Source: Chitiniphilus eburneus
GTDB taxonomy: Bacteria > Pseudomonadota > Gammaproteobacteria > Burkholderiales > Chitinibacteraceae
Direction of reading: 5' to 3'
NCBI RefSeq assembly: GCF_005048205.1
Contig: NZ_SUMF01000002.1
Coordinates: 1-64,000, forward strand
Length of the DNA: 64,000 nucleotides
The translations under genes and the position numbers were made by a program. Under the pieces are notes generated by a model. It made no database searches. It was not told where the DNA came from and saw only the letters and a list, made by a program, of their open reading frames with translations. Shown here in pieces: positions 17,901 to 30,092 of the stretch. Every line of letters starts with the position of its first letter. The first letter of the stretch is position 1.

Positions 17901-18116
17901 CAGATCGCTGGCGGTACGCAGGCTGACGCTGCGGCCGCCTTCCGCCCGCTTCAATGTGGCGATGGAGACATACAACCGCTGCTGCACGCAGGCTTCGACC
18001 AGTTGGGCCTGCGTCAGCAAGCGGGCGCGTCGCAACGCGGCAATGCGCCCGTTGGGCAGCGTCACCGAGCGATTGGAGCCGGCGAACGGGGCGGCGGAAT
18101 TCATGGCTAGTGACAT
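14940..18116 (-). CDS. XRE-type HTH regulator with cyclase-like segment, STAND ATPase and TPR domains
   Basis: A 1058-residue multidomain protein, probably a signal-responsive regulator. Residues 22-85 form a Cro/CI-type helix-turn-helix. Residues about 102-235 have the layout of a class III nucleotide cyclase (MGDEGDLLCYAFG, then an Ala-rich helix) but lack catalytic Asp residues I can identify, so this looks like a vestigial sensor domain. A STAND/AAA ATPase follows, with Walker A GGIGIGKS (276-283) and Walker B LLVIDDAH (393-400). The C-terminal half (about 600-1040) is Ala/Leu-rich TPR-type repeats. Cyclase-STAND-TPR proteins are known; the N-terminal HTH in place of a LuxR-type C-terminal HTH is less usual. 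It is a single gene and its targets are unknown. Confidence 0.75.
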   Translation of the reverse strand: MSLAMNSAAPFAGSNRSVTLPNGRIAALRRARLLTQAQLVEACVQQRLYVSIATLKRAEGGRSVSLRTASDLARFFEMSLHELLVPMVPVASPPPGWSEMRTVPLLWVVPPAQEWVETLENLIGNLRGQRVMGDEGDLLCYAFGLDDESGDAPFYAAHAALRLREFEWPGRCPGAWIDFDEVLLESAAAPWHDATSPAQKPEAGLVRVSASIRSALGSAFVLSAEPGDLWRIEGRAQAQLPDTPALAGRQLELQRLLTGLDECRRGGVASMALLRGGIGIGKSRLAGECVRRAGAEGFEHHVVYARQHLAEHDTSLLGRLVVQLAGDGRVPVHAALPGLGLEHGAMLRRLLGQPLTPMLQGILAATDPLRAERLQADLLRELLRRRAALMPQLLVIDDAHEADDVFWRALIDALAQLPAYPILVLATLRMGSLLERELASRIAAACVPCFTLDLSPLTQADARQLAVAAGHGGGARMEACLLRAGGNPLFLACLLAGADDPAALPDSLRAAVHAEVGRLMPAERYALGVAAVAGDGCTAAMLEEVSGVALQPERVGLSLLIVRLGEDWRFTSSLVREVVYQQLQPTMRRMLHLRLAEWHRERDAAAYARHLALGGAPQAIDELLTTAAREMAQWRDAAAMSLLDMVQALPQTPGHSVRMHQLIGELHLKRGKPALAAVHFRRATEAAAAEGAFDARLSGVEALLQLDRIDEALNVLQTLEPEVYAAPAAIRARLHYLRGRACFPLNRVADGAAAQRIALEQARAAADPALQARAHSGLGDAAYAMGAFAEARDHFRACLALCGDHGLLAVQAGNRAALGSVLLYLGDVTASLEETLYSLDIARRIGHARAEAFACLVAGWVLLEMDEADSATEYLEQGAQVAEAVGLLRFQVLCGEGKARAARALGRVDQARQLAASAWQLTEQCALHAYAGPWVLGTLAGCSTAAERVPLLDAARQELPQAMYHNALQWHAGLIRLALEEGDWAGAARWAEALAQVPRTQGLPWAEPYLALARLAALQPAEIAGCCRAAAAQAEAGGYLDLARRLRAAAVRADAGLA

Positions 18117-18261
18117 CGCTCCACGGCCGGCCGCCTTGTCAGCGACCCACCGAACTGATCCTTAAATGATACGCAGGCAATCAAGCCTGCTTATTTAACA
18201 TGCGTCCATGTCACCTGAATACCTGCGTGCCCCTGGCGGCCACGCTCCGGAGCGCAACGGC

Positions 18262-21334
<3,073 letters not shown>

Positions 21335-21347
21335 CGGAATCCCGCCA

Positions 21348-21914
21348 ATGACCCTGCGCTTCCTTACCACGCTGGCGCTGTGCGCGCTGCTTGCCGCCTG
21401 CGGCTTTCACCTGCGCGGCATGGGGCCGGGCGGCGGGATCTTTCCCTACCCCAAGGCCTTCGTGAGTGGCAGTGGCCCGGTCGCGGAGCAACTGAAAATC
21501 GAACTGCGGCAGATTCCGACCGTGCAATTGCTGGATGCGGCCAGCAGCGACGCCGCGATGATCGCGGTGGATTCGGAAAACAGCGAGCGCAAGATTCTCA
21601 GCCTGAACAGCAACGGCAAGGTCAGCGAATACCGGATCTACTACACGGTGAGTTACCGGGTGAACAAGCCCGGTAACCAGGCGCTGATCCCGAGCAGCGC
21701 GATCCGCCTGTTCCGCGACTACACCTACGACGAAAACAACGAGCTGGGCAAGGAAGCCGAGGCGCAGATGCTGATCAACGATCTGCGGCAGGACGCGGCA
21801 CGCCAAATTCTGCGCCGTACTGGCGCACAGGCGAAAAAGAGCGCCGCCACGCCAGTGGAACAGACGCCGACCAAGACCCCGGAATCGCAAGGGCCGCGCC
21901 TGGATGCGTACTGA
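21348..21914 (+). CDS. lptE: LPS-assembly lipoprotein LptE
   Basis: Outer-membrane lipoprotein that plugs and supports LptD while LPS is inserted into the outer leaflet. The 188-residue protein begins with a lipoprotein signal peptide ending in the lipobox LAAC (Cys18), followed by the family start GFHLRG. The C-terminal tail is Lys/Thr/Pro-rich and probably disordered. Between leuS and holA, with an 11-base overlap into holA, it sits in the conserved proteobacterial context. It indicates a normal Lpt pathway, in keeping with the LPS-type polysaccharide locus downstream. Confidence 0.95.
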   Translation: MTLRFLTTLALCALLAACGFHLRGMGPGGGIFPYPKAFVSGSGPVAEQLKIELRQIPTVQLLDAASSDAAMIAVDSENSERKILSLNSNGKVSEYRIYYTVSYRVNKPGNQALIPSSAIRLFRDYTYDENNELGKEAEAQMLINDLRQDAARQILRRTGAQAKKSAATPVEQTPTKTPESQGPRLDAY

Positions 21915-22920
21915 GGACCTGCCGCGCCAGCTCGCGCGTGGCCTCGGCCCGCTGTATATCATCCATGGCGACGAAGCCTTCCTGGCACTGGAAGCGGCCC
22001 AGGCGGTGCGGGACGCGGCACGCGCGGCCGGCTACGCCGAGCGCGAAGTGCTGACCGTCGAAGCCGGATTCTCCTGGTCGCAATTGGGCATGATCGGCAA
22101 CTCGTTCTCCCTGTTCGCCAGCCAGAAGCTGGTGGAACTGCGCATTCCCAACGGCAAGCCGGGCGTGGAAGGTGCAAAGGCCATCGAAGCCTATTGCAGC
22201 AACCTGCCACCCGATACGCTCACCCTGGTGCAACTGCCCAAGCTTGATCGCACCGCTCAGAACGGCAAATGGTTCCAGGCGCTGAGCCAGGCGGGTGAAA
22301 CCATCGAGGCACGCCCGGTCGAGCGCAACGCCCTGCCTGCCTGGATCACCGCGCGCCTGGCAAGCCAGAACCAGCAAATGACGCAGGAGGCGCTGGGGTT
22401 CCTCGCCGATCGCGTGGAAGGCAACCTGTTTGCAGCACACCAGGAAGTCCTGAAGCTGGGCCTGTTGCATCCGCCCGGCCAGCTTGGCCTGGAAGAAGTC
22501 ACCGCCGCCGTCGCCAATGTGGCGCGCTTCGATGTATTCCAACTGGGCGCAACGTTGCTTGCCGGCGATACCACCCGCTTCGCACGCATGCTGGAGGGGT
22601 TGCGCGCGGAAGGCGAAGCGCCACACTTGGTGTTATGGGCGTTGGCCGAGGAAATCCGTGCCTTGCTGCGCATCGGACAGGGCCGCGCCCGTGGCGTCCC
22701 CATGGCACAGTTACTGAAGGAAAACCGTGTCTGGGGCGAAAAGCAGCGTCTGATCGAACCGGCCCTGTCGCGCATCAATGGCGCCATCCTGCGTGCAGCA
22801 CAAAAACAGGCCGCGCGCATCGACCAACTGAACAAAGGCATTGGCCAGGGCGAAGTGTGGGATGAGCTGCTGCGCCTGGGCCTGTCACTGATGGGCAAGC
22901 CGCTGGCTTCGCCTCCCTGA
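21904..22920 (+). CDS. holA: DNA polymerase III subunit delta
   Basis: Clamp-loader delta subunit that opens the beta sliding clamp. The 338-residue protein has the family N-terminus (LARGLGPLYIIHGDEAFL) and the three-domain AAA+-like layout without a functional Walker A, as expected for delta. It overlaps lptE by 11 bases, showing translational coupling. rng follows after 75 bases. Confidence 0.95.
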   Translation: MRTEDLPRQLARGLGPLYIIHGDEAFLALEAAQAVRDAARAAGYAEREVLTVEAGFSWSQLGMIGNSFSLFASQKLVELRIPNGKPGVEGAKAIEAYCSNLPPDTLTLVQLPKLDRTAQNGKWFQALSQAGETIEARPVERNALPAWITARLASQNQQMTQEALGFLADRVEGNLFAAHQEVLKLGLLHPPGQLGLEEVTAAVANVARFDVFQLGATLLAGDTTRFARMLEGLRAEGEAPHLVLWALAEEIRALLRIGQGRARGVPMAQLLKENRVWGEKQRLIEPALSRINGAILRAAQKQAARIDQLNKGIGQGEVWDELLRLGLSLMGKPLASPP

Positions 22921-22995
22921 TCCCGCGCCGGCCTTCTTCGACGATCCGCATCGCCGCCGTCGCGCAACCCACACTCACTGGCTACACGACACACG

Positions 22996-24447
22996 ATGAA
23001 AGAACAGATCCTGGTGAACATCACCCCGCAGGAAACGCGGGTAGCAACCATCGAAGAAGGCGTCGTCCAGGACATCCATATCGAAAGGGCCAGCCAGCGC
23101 GGGTTGGTGGGCAATATCTACCTGGGCACAGTGAAGCGCGTGCTGCCCGGCATGCAGAGCGCCTTCATCGAGATCGGCCTGGAGCGCGCGGCCTTCCTGC
23201 ATATCGCCGACGTGATCGAACAACGCCAGCATCCCAACGACCCGCAGCGCATCGAGCGCCTGGTTCACGAAGGGCAATCGGTGGTGGTGCAGGTGATCAA
23301 GGACCCGATCGGCACCAAAGGCGCCCGGCTTTCCACCCAGATCAGCATCGCCGGGCGCTTTCTCGTATTCCTGCCGCAGGAACATCACATCGGCATCTCC
23401 CAACGCATCGAAAACGGCGAGGAACGCGAACACCTGCGCAGCCGGCTGGAAAAGATGCTGCCGAGCGAGCACCACGGCTACATCATCCGCACCTCGGCCG
23501 ATCACGCCACCGACGACGAATTGCGCGCGGACATCGACTACCTGGACCTGATCTGGGCTGATATCCGTCAGAAATCGCAAACGCAGCCAGCCAAATCACT
23601 GCTGTTCCAGGATCTGTCGCTGCAACTGCGCGTGCTCCGCGACATGGTGAATGCCGATACCGATGAAGTCATGGTCGATTCGCGCGAGAATTTTCAGAAA
23701 ATGGGCGAGTTCGCCGCCTCGTTCGTCTCAGATGTGTTGCCGCGCATCCAGCATTATGGTGGCGAGCGACCGCTATTCGAGCTGTATGGCGTGGAAGCCG
23801 AAATCGAACGCGCGCTGGCACGGCGGGTGAACCTGAAATTCGGCGGCTACCTGATCATCGATCAGACCGAAGCCATGACGACCATCGACGTAAATACCGG
23901 GGGCTTCGTCGGCACGCGCAACTTCGACGACACCATTTTCAAGACCAACCTGGAAGCGACCCAGGTCATCGCCCGGCAGCTTCGCCTGCGCAACCTGGGC
24001 GGCATCATCATCGTCGATTTCATCGACATGGATAACGAAGAACACAAAACCGCGGTGCTGGATGAACTGAAGAAAGCACTGGCACGCGATCGCACCAAGG
24101 TAACGGTCAGCAGCTTCACCAGCCTGGGCCTGATCGAAATCACTCGCAAACGCACCCGGGAAAGCCTGGCCCACGTGCTCTGCCAGACCTGCCCCACCTG
24201 CCAGGGACGCGGCGAAATCAAGACTGCGGAAACGGTGTGCTACGACATCCTGCGGGAAATCATGCGCGAGGCACGTCAGTTCAATGCGCGCGAATACCGC
24301 ATCCTGGCATCGCAAAACGTGATCGACATGTTCCTCGACGAAGAATCCGCCAGCCTGGCGATGCTGGCGGACTTCATTGGCAAGCCGATCTACCTGCAGG
24401 TGGAAACGGCCTACTCGCAGGAACAGTTCGATGTGGTGCTGGTTTAA
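22996..24447 (+). CDS. rng: Ribonuclease G
   Basis: RNase E/G family endoribonuclease that matures the 5' end of 16S rRNA and takes part in mRNA decay. The 483-residue length is that of RNase G, lacking the long C-terminal scaffold of RNase E. An S1 RNA-binding domain lies near the N-terminus (RGLVGNIYLGTVKRVLPG onward), and the catalytic region contains TIDVNTGGFVG and IIIVDFIDMDNEEH with the metal-binding Asp residues. The zinc-link motif CQTCPTCQGRG is present. It closes the housekeeping block before the polysaccharide operon begins 121 bases later. Confidence 0.96.
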   Translation: MKEQILVNITPQETRVATIEEGVVQDIHIERASQRGLVGNIYLGTVKRVLPGMQSAFIEIGLERAAFLHIADVIEQRQHPNDPQRIERLVHEGQSVVVQVIKDPIGTKGARLSTQISIAGRFLVFLPQEHHIGISQRIENGEEREHLRSRLEKMLPSEHHGYIIRTSADHATDDELRADIDYLDLIWADIRQKSQTQPAKSLLFQDLSLQLRVLRDMVNADTDEVMVDSRENFQKMGEFAASFVSDVLPRIQHYGGERPLFELYGVEAEIERALARRVNLKFGGYLIIDQTEAMTTIDVNTGGFVGTRNFDDTIFKTNLEATQVIARQLRLRNLGGIIIVDFIDMDNEEHKTAVLDELKKALARDRTKVTVSSFTSLGLIEITRKRTRESLAHVLCQTCPTCQGRGEIKTAETVCYDILREIMREARQFNAREYRILASQNVIDMFLDEESASLAMLADFIGKPIYLQVETAYSQEQFDVVLV

Positions 24448-24568
24448 ATGTACCTGCGGTTCGATCGCATAACGTGTGCCCAGCAACCGGGTTTGCCATT
24501 GGTCAAGGCGGGCAGCGTGCGTCCAGTGCACCTTCCGTGCCTGATCTGTTTTTGATGGAAGCCCGAGT

Positions 24569-25342
24569 ATGAATCGACGCGTCACCGTCGGCATCGTGGT
24601 CTACAAAACACCGATCAGCGAACTGGTTCCGCTGTTTAACCAACTACATGACACGCCTGAAGTGGTACAGGTGCTGGTGTTCGACAATGGCGTCAGCACC
24701 GCTTTGCATGCTGAAGTGGTTCGCCGTGGATGGATATATCAAACAGAGGGACGCAATCTTGGCTTTGGTAGTGGGCACAACCGCTTGCTTGCACGCCTGG
24801 GAGACTACCCTCAAGCGGATCTGCATTTGTTGTGCAACCCGGACGTGGCCTGGGAAGAGAACCCATTGCCCAGACTGATCAGCTATCTTGATACAAATAG
24901 TCGCGTCTGCGCAGTGATGCCGGATGTATTCGGGCTCGACGGAGCCCGACAATACCTTGCCAAAGGCAAGCCCACCCCGCTGATCCTGTTTGGCCGTCGT
25001 TTCCTCCCCAGAGCCTGGCTGACCAAGCGAATGGATCAGTACGAACTACGCAAGCTGTCATTTGATCGGCCCACCGTTGTACCCATCATTTCAGGGTGCT
25101 TCATGTTGCTGAAGACCGCAGCGCTACAGGCCATCGACGGCTTTGACGAACGTTATTTCCTATACTTGGAAGATTACGACTTATGTCGGCGGCTTCAGAA
25201 AAAGGGATACGAAGTGGCGATCGAACCACGCGCCAAAATACTGCATGGACATACACGCTCTTCCTACTCATGGGGATGGCCATTGTGGTGGCACGTGAGT
25301 TCAGCCTTGCGTTACTTTCTTTGTCGCCCAAGAAAAAGCTAG
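24569..25342 (+). CDS. Glycosyltransferase family 2, rhamnosyltransferase-like
   Basis: A 257-residue GT-A fold glycosyltransferase, probably adding rhamnose or another sugar to the growing lipid-linked polysaccharide at the inner membrane. The N-terminal nucleotide-binding strand (VTVGIVVYK) and FDNG are followed by the NPDV metal-binding motif and the late YFLYLEDYDLCRRLQKKG block seen in WbbL/RfbF-type rhamnosyltransferases. It is the first gene of the AT-richer plus-strand polysaccharide operon, whose rmlBDAC genes would supply dTDP-rhamnose. GGAAG precedes the ATG. The donor sugar is inference. Confidence 0.85.
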   Translation: MNRRVTVGIVVYKTPISELVPLFNQLHDTPEVVQVLVFDNGVSTALHAEVVRRGWIYQTEGRNLGFGSGHNRLLARLGDYPQADLHLLCNPDVAWEENPLPRLISYLDTNSRVCAVMPDVFGLDGARQYLAKGKPTPLILFGRRFLPRAWLTKRMDQYELRKLSFDRPTVVPIISGCFMLLKTAALQAIDGFDERYFLYLEDYDLCRRLQKKGYEVAIEPRAKILHGHTRSSYSWGWPLWWHVSSALRYFLCRPRKS

Positions 25343-25412
25343 ATGAGATTTATTCTTACAACTCGTGCCACGAGATTGTGACAGAATGCGTAGTCAAACC
25401 ATTACTTGAGCG

Positions 25413-26543
25413 TTGCACGTGTCATTGCTCTACCTGTTCGTCGCGCTCGTAGTCAGTTTTGCCATATGTCTGTTGCTAGTGCGCTTCGCTCACAAACACA
25501 GTCATTTCACCGGCGATAACAAACTCTCCGAGACGCAAAAATTTCATGACGGCCCTGTTCCCAGGGTTGGCGGGTTAGCCCTCGTCGCTGCATTCCTTGT
25601 CGTTCAGCCGCTGGTGCTGTTGATGGAAGGCGAAGCGCTGGCCAGGGTTTCAGCCCTTATCTTTCTCGCATGCCTCCCGGTTTTCATGGGTGGCTTGCTG
25701 GAGGATATTCTGAAGATCGGCCTCATTAAAACGCGCCTGGCCGCCATGGCAGGCGGCGTGCTGTTGCTGATCTACTTGTTGGACTGGCGGATCGTGCGGG
25801 TAGATCTGCCCTTTTTGTCCACCTGGCTGGCATTCACTCCCGTCTCAATAGCGCTAACGTTGATTGCCATCGTCGGCGTGATCAACGCCATGAACCTGAT
25901 CGATGGTTACAACGGGCTAACCTGCGCGGTCGGCATGATTATTCTTGCCTCTCTCGCCTACATCGGACTGAAAGTAGGCGATCGACAGATCAGTATCCTG
26001 GCGGTAACACTACTGGGCGCATGTGCCGGCTTCATGTTCTGGAACTGGCCGCGCGGCCTGATTTTCCTTGGGGACGGAGGGGCATATGTCATTGGTTTCG
26101 GCATCTCCAGCCTTGCCGTCGGCCTGGTGATGCGGAATCCGGGAGTGTCCGCTTGGTATGCCGTCGTACTAATGCTCTATCCCATCGTGGAAACAATTTT
26201 CACGATCAACCGGCGTTTACACCGGCAAGAATCTCCTGGCTTGCCTGATGCTGCACACCTACACCAGCTTGTCTATAAGCGCATGATGCGCTGGGCCGTC
26301 GGTAGTGGAAAAAGCGGCGATCGCAAAATGCGCAATTCCATGACATCACCCTATTTATGGTTGATTTCCTCGCTCTCGGTTATCCCGGCAAGTATCTGGT
26401 GGAACAATCAACTTGCGTTACAAACAACAGCCGTCTTGTTTATCTTGGGCTACCTGTGGCTGTATCGTAGCATTACGAAATTCAGAACACCGAAATGGCT
26501 GATCTATCGCAAGCATTGCCGTACTGATAAGGACGAGCAATAA
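25413..26543 (+). CDS. WecA/WbpL-type undecaprenyl-phosphate sugar-1-phosphate transferase
   Basis: A polytopic inner-membrane enzyme of the MraY/WecA family that starts polysaccharide synthesis by moving an N-acetylhexosamine 1-phosphate to undecaprenyl phosphate. About ten membrane segments are visible. Family motifs are present: KFHDGPVPRVGG near the N-terminus, NAMNLIDGYNGL, the catalytic FLGDGGAY and the cytoplasmic HLHQLVYKR loop. The frame opens with TTG at 25413; a GTG at 25419 is spaced better from the upstream GAG and may be the true start. A clear paralogue lies at 46121-47248 on the other strand. The ATG of rmlB directly follows the stop. Confidence 0.9.
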   Translation: MHVSLLYLFVALVVSFAICLLLVRFAHKHSHFTGDNKLSETQKFHDGPVPRVGGLALVAAFLVVQPLVLLMEGEALARVSALIFLACLPVFMGGLLEDILKIGLIKTRLAAMAGGVLLLIYLLDWRIVRVDLPFLSTWLAFTPVSIALTLIAIVGVINAMNLIDGYNGLTCAVGMIILASLAYIGLKVGDRQISILAVTLLGACAGFMFWNWPRGLIFLGDGGAYVIGFGISSLAVGLVMRNPGVSAWYAVVLMLYPIVETIFTINRRLHRQESPGLPDAAHLHQLVYKRMMRWAVGSGKSGDRKMRNSMTSPYLWLISSLSVIPASIWWNNQLALQTTAVLFILGYLWLYRSITKFRTPKWLIYRKHCRTDKDEQ

Positions 26544-27608
26544 ATGATTCTAGTAACCGGCGGGGCCGGCTTTATTGGCGGAAATTTTGTACTGGATTGG
26601 TTGAATCAAAGCAATGAAGCGATTATCAACCTTGACAAGCTTACATATGCAGGCAACCTTGATACCTTAATATCGCTCAAGGATGATCCACGCCATCGGT
26701 TTATACGAGGTGACATTGGCGATCGCGAGCTGATCGGCCGTTTACTGGTTGAGTTTAAGCCCAGAGCGGTAGTCAATTTCGCGGCTGAGTCGCATGTGGA
26801 CCGTTCCATTCACGGGCCAAGCGAATTCATCCAGACCAATATTGTTGGCACCTTCAACCTGCTCGAAGCAGTTCGGGATTACTGGAACGGACTACCCGCC
26901 CGTGAGCGGGAAGCATTCCGCTTCCTGCATGTTTCCACCGATGAGGTATATGGCACCCTGGAGCCGACGGATCATCCTTTCTCGGAAACGACCGCCTATA
27001 GACCAAATAGCCCTTATTCCGCCTCCAAGGCGGCAAGCGATCACCTGGTCCGTGCGTGGCACCATACCTATGGCTTACCTGTTCTGACAACAAACTGCTC
27101 CAACAACTATGGCCCCTACCATTTCCCGGAAAAGCTGATCCCACTGGTGATCCTCAATGCGCTCGCTGAAAAACCACTCCCCATTTACGGAGATGGTCAG
27201 CAGATCAGGGACTGGCTATTTGTAAAGGATCATTGCAGTGCGCTCCGCCGAATACTTGAGGCAGGCACAACTGGCGAGACTTATAACGTCGGGGGCTGGA
27301 ATGAAAAGGCCAATCTTGATGTTGTTCGCGCTATTTGTGCATTGCTTGACGAACTGAAGCCCCGCGCTGATGGCAGACCGTATGCAGAGCAGATTACCTT
27401 CGTCACGGACCGCCCAGGCCATGATCGGCGCTACGCTATTGATGCGCGCAAGCTGGAGCGGGAGTTAGGCTGGAAGCCTGCGGACACATTCGAAACCGGT
27501 CTTCGCAAGACTGTGATGTGGTATCTGGCTAACGCCAGGTGGGTGCAAAACGTCACCTCCGGGGCCTACCTGGACTGGGTACAAATACAGTACGGGGAGC
27601 AATCATGA
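26544..27608 (+). CDS. rfbB: dTDP-glucose 4,6-dehydratase
   Basis: Second step of dTDP-L-rhamnose synthesis: dTDP-glucose to dTDP-4-keto-6-deoxyglucose. The 354-residue short-chain dehydrogenase/reductase has the NAD-binding [11 protein letters not shown] at residue 6, the catalytic STDEVYG segment and the YxxxK pair in [10 protein letters not shown]. It overlaps rfbD by four bases (ATGA). The operon order is rfbB-rfbD-rfbA-rfbC, a common arrangement. Confidence 0.97.
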   Translation: MILVTGGAGFIGGNFVLDWLNQSNEAIINLDKLTYAGNLDTLISLKDDPRHRFIRGDIGDRELIGRLLVEFKPRAVVNFAAESHVDRSIHGPSEFIQTNIVGTFNLLEAVRDYWNGLPAREREAFRFLHVSTDEVYGTLEPTDHPFSETTAYRPNSPYSASKAASDHLVRAWHHTYGLPVLTTNCSNNYGPYHFPEKLIPLVILNALAEKPLPIYGDGQQIRDWLFVKDHCSALRRILEAGTTGETYNVGGWNEKANLDVVRAICALLDELKPRADGRPYAEQITFVTDRPGHDRRYAIDARKLERELGWKPADTFETGLRKTVMWYLANARWVQNVTSGAYLDWVQIQYGEQS

Positions 27609-28519
27609 CGCTTCCGGTGATTTTGATAACTGGCAAACGCGGGCAGGTCGGCTTCGAACTGGAGCGTAGCTTGGCTGTACTAGGGCATGTCGTCGCCGTG
27701 GGTCGTGACGAATGCGATTTGACCAATACGAATGCAATTTTCAGCTTATTGGAACGCATCCAGCCCAATGTCATCGTCAATCCAGCGGCCTATACCGCGG
27801 TCGACAAAGCAGAAACCGAGGTTGAGCTAGCTACACAGCTCAATGCCACCACACCCGCCGCGCTAGCCCAATGGACCGCAGCCAATGACGCGCTCTTGGT
27901 CCACTATTCGACGGATTATGTGTTCGATGGCCGCAAGAGCGGGTGGTATAGCGAGGACGACACACCCTATCCTCAGTCCATATATGGGAAAACAAAGCTG
28001 GCTGGAGAAAACGCAATCCAGGCCAGCAATTGCCGTCACCTGATTCTTCGTACCGCCTGGGTCTACGGCGTTCATGGCGACAACTTCCTCAAGACCATGC
28101 TGCGCCTGATGAAGGAGCGGGAAGCCCTATCGATTGTCGCGGATCAGATCGGCAGCCCGACCAGCGCGGCCTTGCTCGCCGACCTGACTGCACAACTGGT
28201 AGCGATGTACTGGCGTACCGCGAATCGCGCATCCTTCGCCTTCGGTACTTACCATGCAGTTGCCGAAGGAGAAACCAGTTGGCATGAGTATGCGCAAACC
28301 ATCAACCGGTTGGCGACACAGATGGGCTGGGCCTTTCGCGTGACAGCTGACGCGATCACACCAATTCCGGCGCATAACTATCCTACATCGACCCAACGTC
28401 CGGCTAATTCGCGATTAGCAACAACCAAATTACGGACCTCATTCAACTTGACGCTGCCTCCATGGCAACAAGGCGTTAAGCAGGTACTAACCCAGCTGCG
28501 CGCGGGAGCACAGCAATGA
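27605..28519 (+). CDS. rfbD: dTDP-4-dehydrorhamnose reductase
   Basis: Last step of dTDP-L-rhamnose synthesis, the NADPH-dependent reduction of dTDP-4-keto-L-rhamnose. The 304-residue protein has the N-terminal cofactor motif [16 protein letters not shown], and YGKTKLAGE with the catalytic Tyr and Lys. The start is the ATG overlapping the rfbB stop (ATGA), which also matches the family N-terminus. It overlaps rfbA in the same way. Confidence 0.96.
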   Translation: MTLPVILITGKRGQVGFELERSLAVLGHVVAVGRDECDLTNTNAIFSLLERIQPNVIVNPAAYTAVDKAETEVELATQLNATTPAALAQWTAANDALLVHYSTDYVFDGRKSGWYSEDDTPYPQSIYGKTKLAGENAIQASNCRHLILRTAWVYGVHGDNFLKTMLRLMKEREALSIVADQIGSPTSAALLADLTAQLVAMYWRTANRASFAFGTYHAVAEGETSWHEYAQTINRLATQMGWAFRVTADAITPIPAHNYPTSTQRPANSRLATTKLRTSFNLTLPPWQQGVKQVLTQLRAGAQQ

Positions 28520-29403
28520 AAAATCGCAAAGGCATCATCCTTGCCGGAGGCTCCGGCACCCGACTTTATCCGGCCACCATTGCGGTAAGCAAGCAGCTGT
28601 TGCCCATCTATGACAAGCCGATGATCTATTATCCGCTCACTACGTTGATGCTGGCCGGCATACGGGAAATCCTGATCATCTCGACACCACAGGATACGCC
28701 TCGTTTCCAGCAATTACTGGGCGGAGGCGAGCAATGGGGCATCTCGATTCAATATGCGATACAGCCAAGCCCGGATGGTATCGCGCAAGCCTTTCTTATA
28801 GGAAATGATTTCATCGGCGACGCCAATGTGGTTCTAATACTTGGCGATAACATATTTTATGGCCATGATTTTGCTGATCTACTCCAAACTGCCGCGGCAA
28901 AACAAAGCGGCGCAAGCGTTTTTGCATACCATGTTCAAGATCCAGAACGATATGGAGTGGTAGAATTCGACCCTGCCGGTAACGCCCTGTCGATCGAGGA
29001 AAAGCCGCAAAAGCCGAAATCCGCCTATGCGGTAACTGGTCTTTACTTCTACGACAACGAAGTGCGGGAGATCGCTAAAAAAGTCAAACCATCACCCCGT
29101 GGCGAACTGGAAATCACGGATGTCAATAGCGAATATCTGAGACGGGGAATGTTGGATGTCAAGACCATGGGCCGGGGGTATGCGTGGCTGGACACGGGCA
29201 CCCATGAATCAATGCTTGAAGCCAGTCTGTTCATTCAAACCATAGAGCAACGTCAAGGGTTGAAGGTAGCTAGCCCCGAGGAAGTTTCCTACCGTCTGAA
29301 ATGGATAGATTCGATGCAGTTGGAAAAATTGGCCCAACCGCTGAAGAAAACGAACTATGGGAAATATTTGATTCAGCTGTTGGAACGCACGCCACTCTGT
29401 TGA
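28516..29403 (+). CDS. rfbA: Glucose-1-phosphate thymidylyltransferase
   Basis: First step of dTDP-L-rhamnose synthesis: dTTP plus glucose 1-phosphate gives dTDP-glucose. The 295-residue nucleotidyltransferase shows the signature [31 protein letters not shown] and the metal-site region LGDNIFYG. It overlaps rfbD by four bases and is followed after 28 bases by rfbC. Length and motifs are those of the RmlA family. Confidence 0.97.
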   Translation: MKNRKGIILAGGSGTRLYPATIAVSKQLLPIYDKPMIYYPLTTLMLAGIREILIISTPQDTPRFQQLLGGGEQWGISIQYAIQPSPDGIAQAFLIGNDFIGDANVVLILGDNIFYGHDFADLLQTAAAKQSGASVFAYHVQDPERYGVVEFDPAGNALSIEEKPQKPKSAYAVTGLYFYDNEVREIAKKVKPSPRGELEITDVNSEYLRRGMLDVKTMGRGYAWLDTGTHESMLEASLFIQTIEQRQGLKVASPEEVSYRLKWIDSMQLEKLAQPLKKTNYGKYLIQLLERTPLC

Positions 29404-29431
29404 GAGCATAAAAAAAGCTAGAGAAAGCCAA

Positions 29432-29974
29432 ATGAAGATAATTGACACCGCGATTCCAGACGTCAAGATCATCGAGCCACAGGTTTTTGATGATGCACGC
29501 GGATTTTTCTATGAGAGCTTTAATCAAGCTCGCTTTGAAAAAGCGATTGGTCGAAATGTAAGCTTCGTTCAAGACAACCACTCTTACTCACTGCATGGAG
29601 TATTGCGTGGACTGCATTATCAATTATCACCTCGTTCGCAAGGGAAATTGGTACGCTGTGTGATTGGTGAAGTATTTGATGTAGCCGTAGACATCAGAAA
29701 ATCATCACCAACCTTTGGGCACTCTGTAAGTACCATGCTCTCTGCCAACAATCATCGACAACTCTGGATTCCTGAAGGGTTTGCCCACGGATTTCTCGTT
29801 CTCAGCGAAGCCGCTGAATTCATTTACAAAACGACGGAATATTGGGACCCTCAACTGGAGCGGACCATATTATGGTCATCCGCCGGAATCGAATGGCCTG
29901 AGTTTTCCGAATTGAAATTGTCCATAAAAGATGCGGGGGCGCCGCCTCTCGCCCAAGCTGAACTACCAGAATGA
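29432..29974 (+). CDS. rfbC: dTDP-4-dehydrorhamnose 3,5-epimerase
   Basis: Cupin-fold epimerase for the third step of dTDP-L-rhamnose synthesis. The 180-residue protein contains the family motifs ARGFFYESF, HSYSLHGVLRGLHYQ (with the catalytic His) and PEGFAHGFLVLS. It completes rfbBDAC. Its base composition is lower in GC than the housekeeping genes upstream, like the rest of this operon. A 118-base AT-rich spacer without a gene separates it from wzm. Confidence 0.97.
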   Translation: MKIIDTAIPDVKIIEPQVFDDARGFFYESFNQARFEKAIGRNVSFVQDNHSYSLHGVLRGLHYQLSPRSQGKLVRCVIGEVFDVAVDIRKSSPTFGHSVSTMLSANNHRQLWIPEGFAHGFLVLSEAAEFIYKTTEYWDPQLERTILWSSAGIEWPEFSELKLSIKDAGAPPLAQAELPE

Positions 29975-30092
29975 TACCCAAAGTGATTTGGGAATCAATC
30001 TGGTCAAATTTCAACCTTGTCATACATCAGGTTACGAAAGATAGTTCACCAGATATAAAAAAACATTACATTCAGAATCAAGAGAGCTTTTA

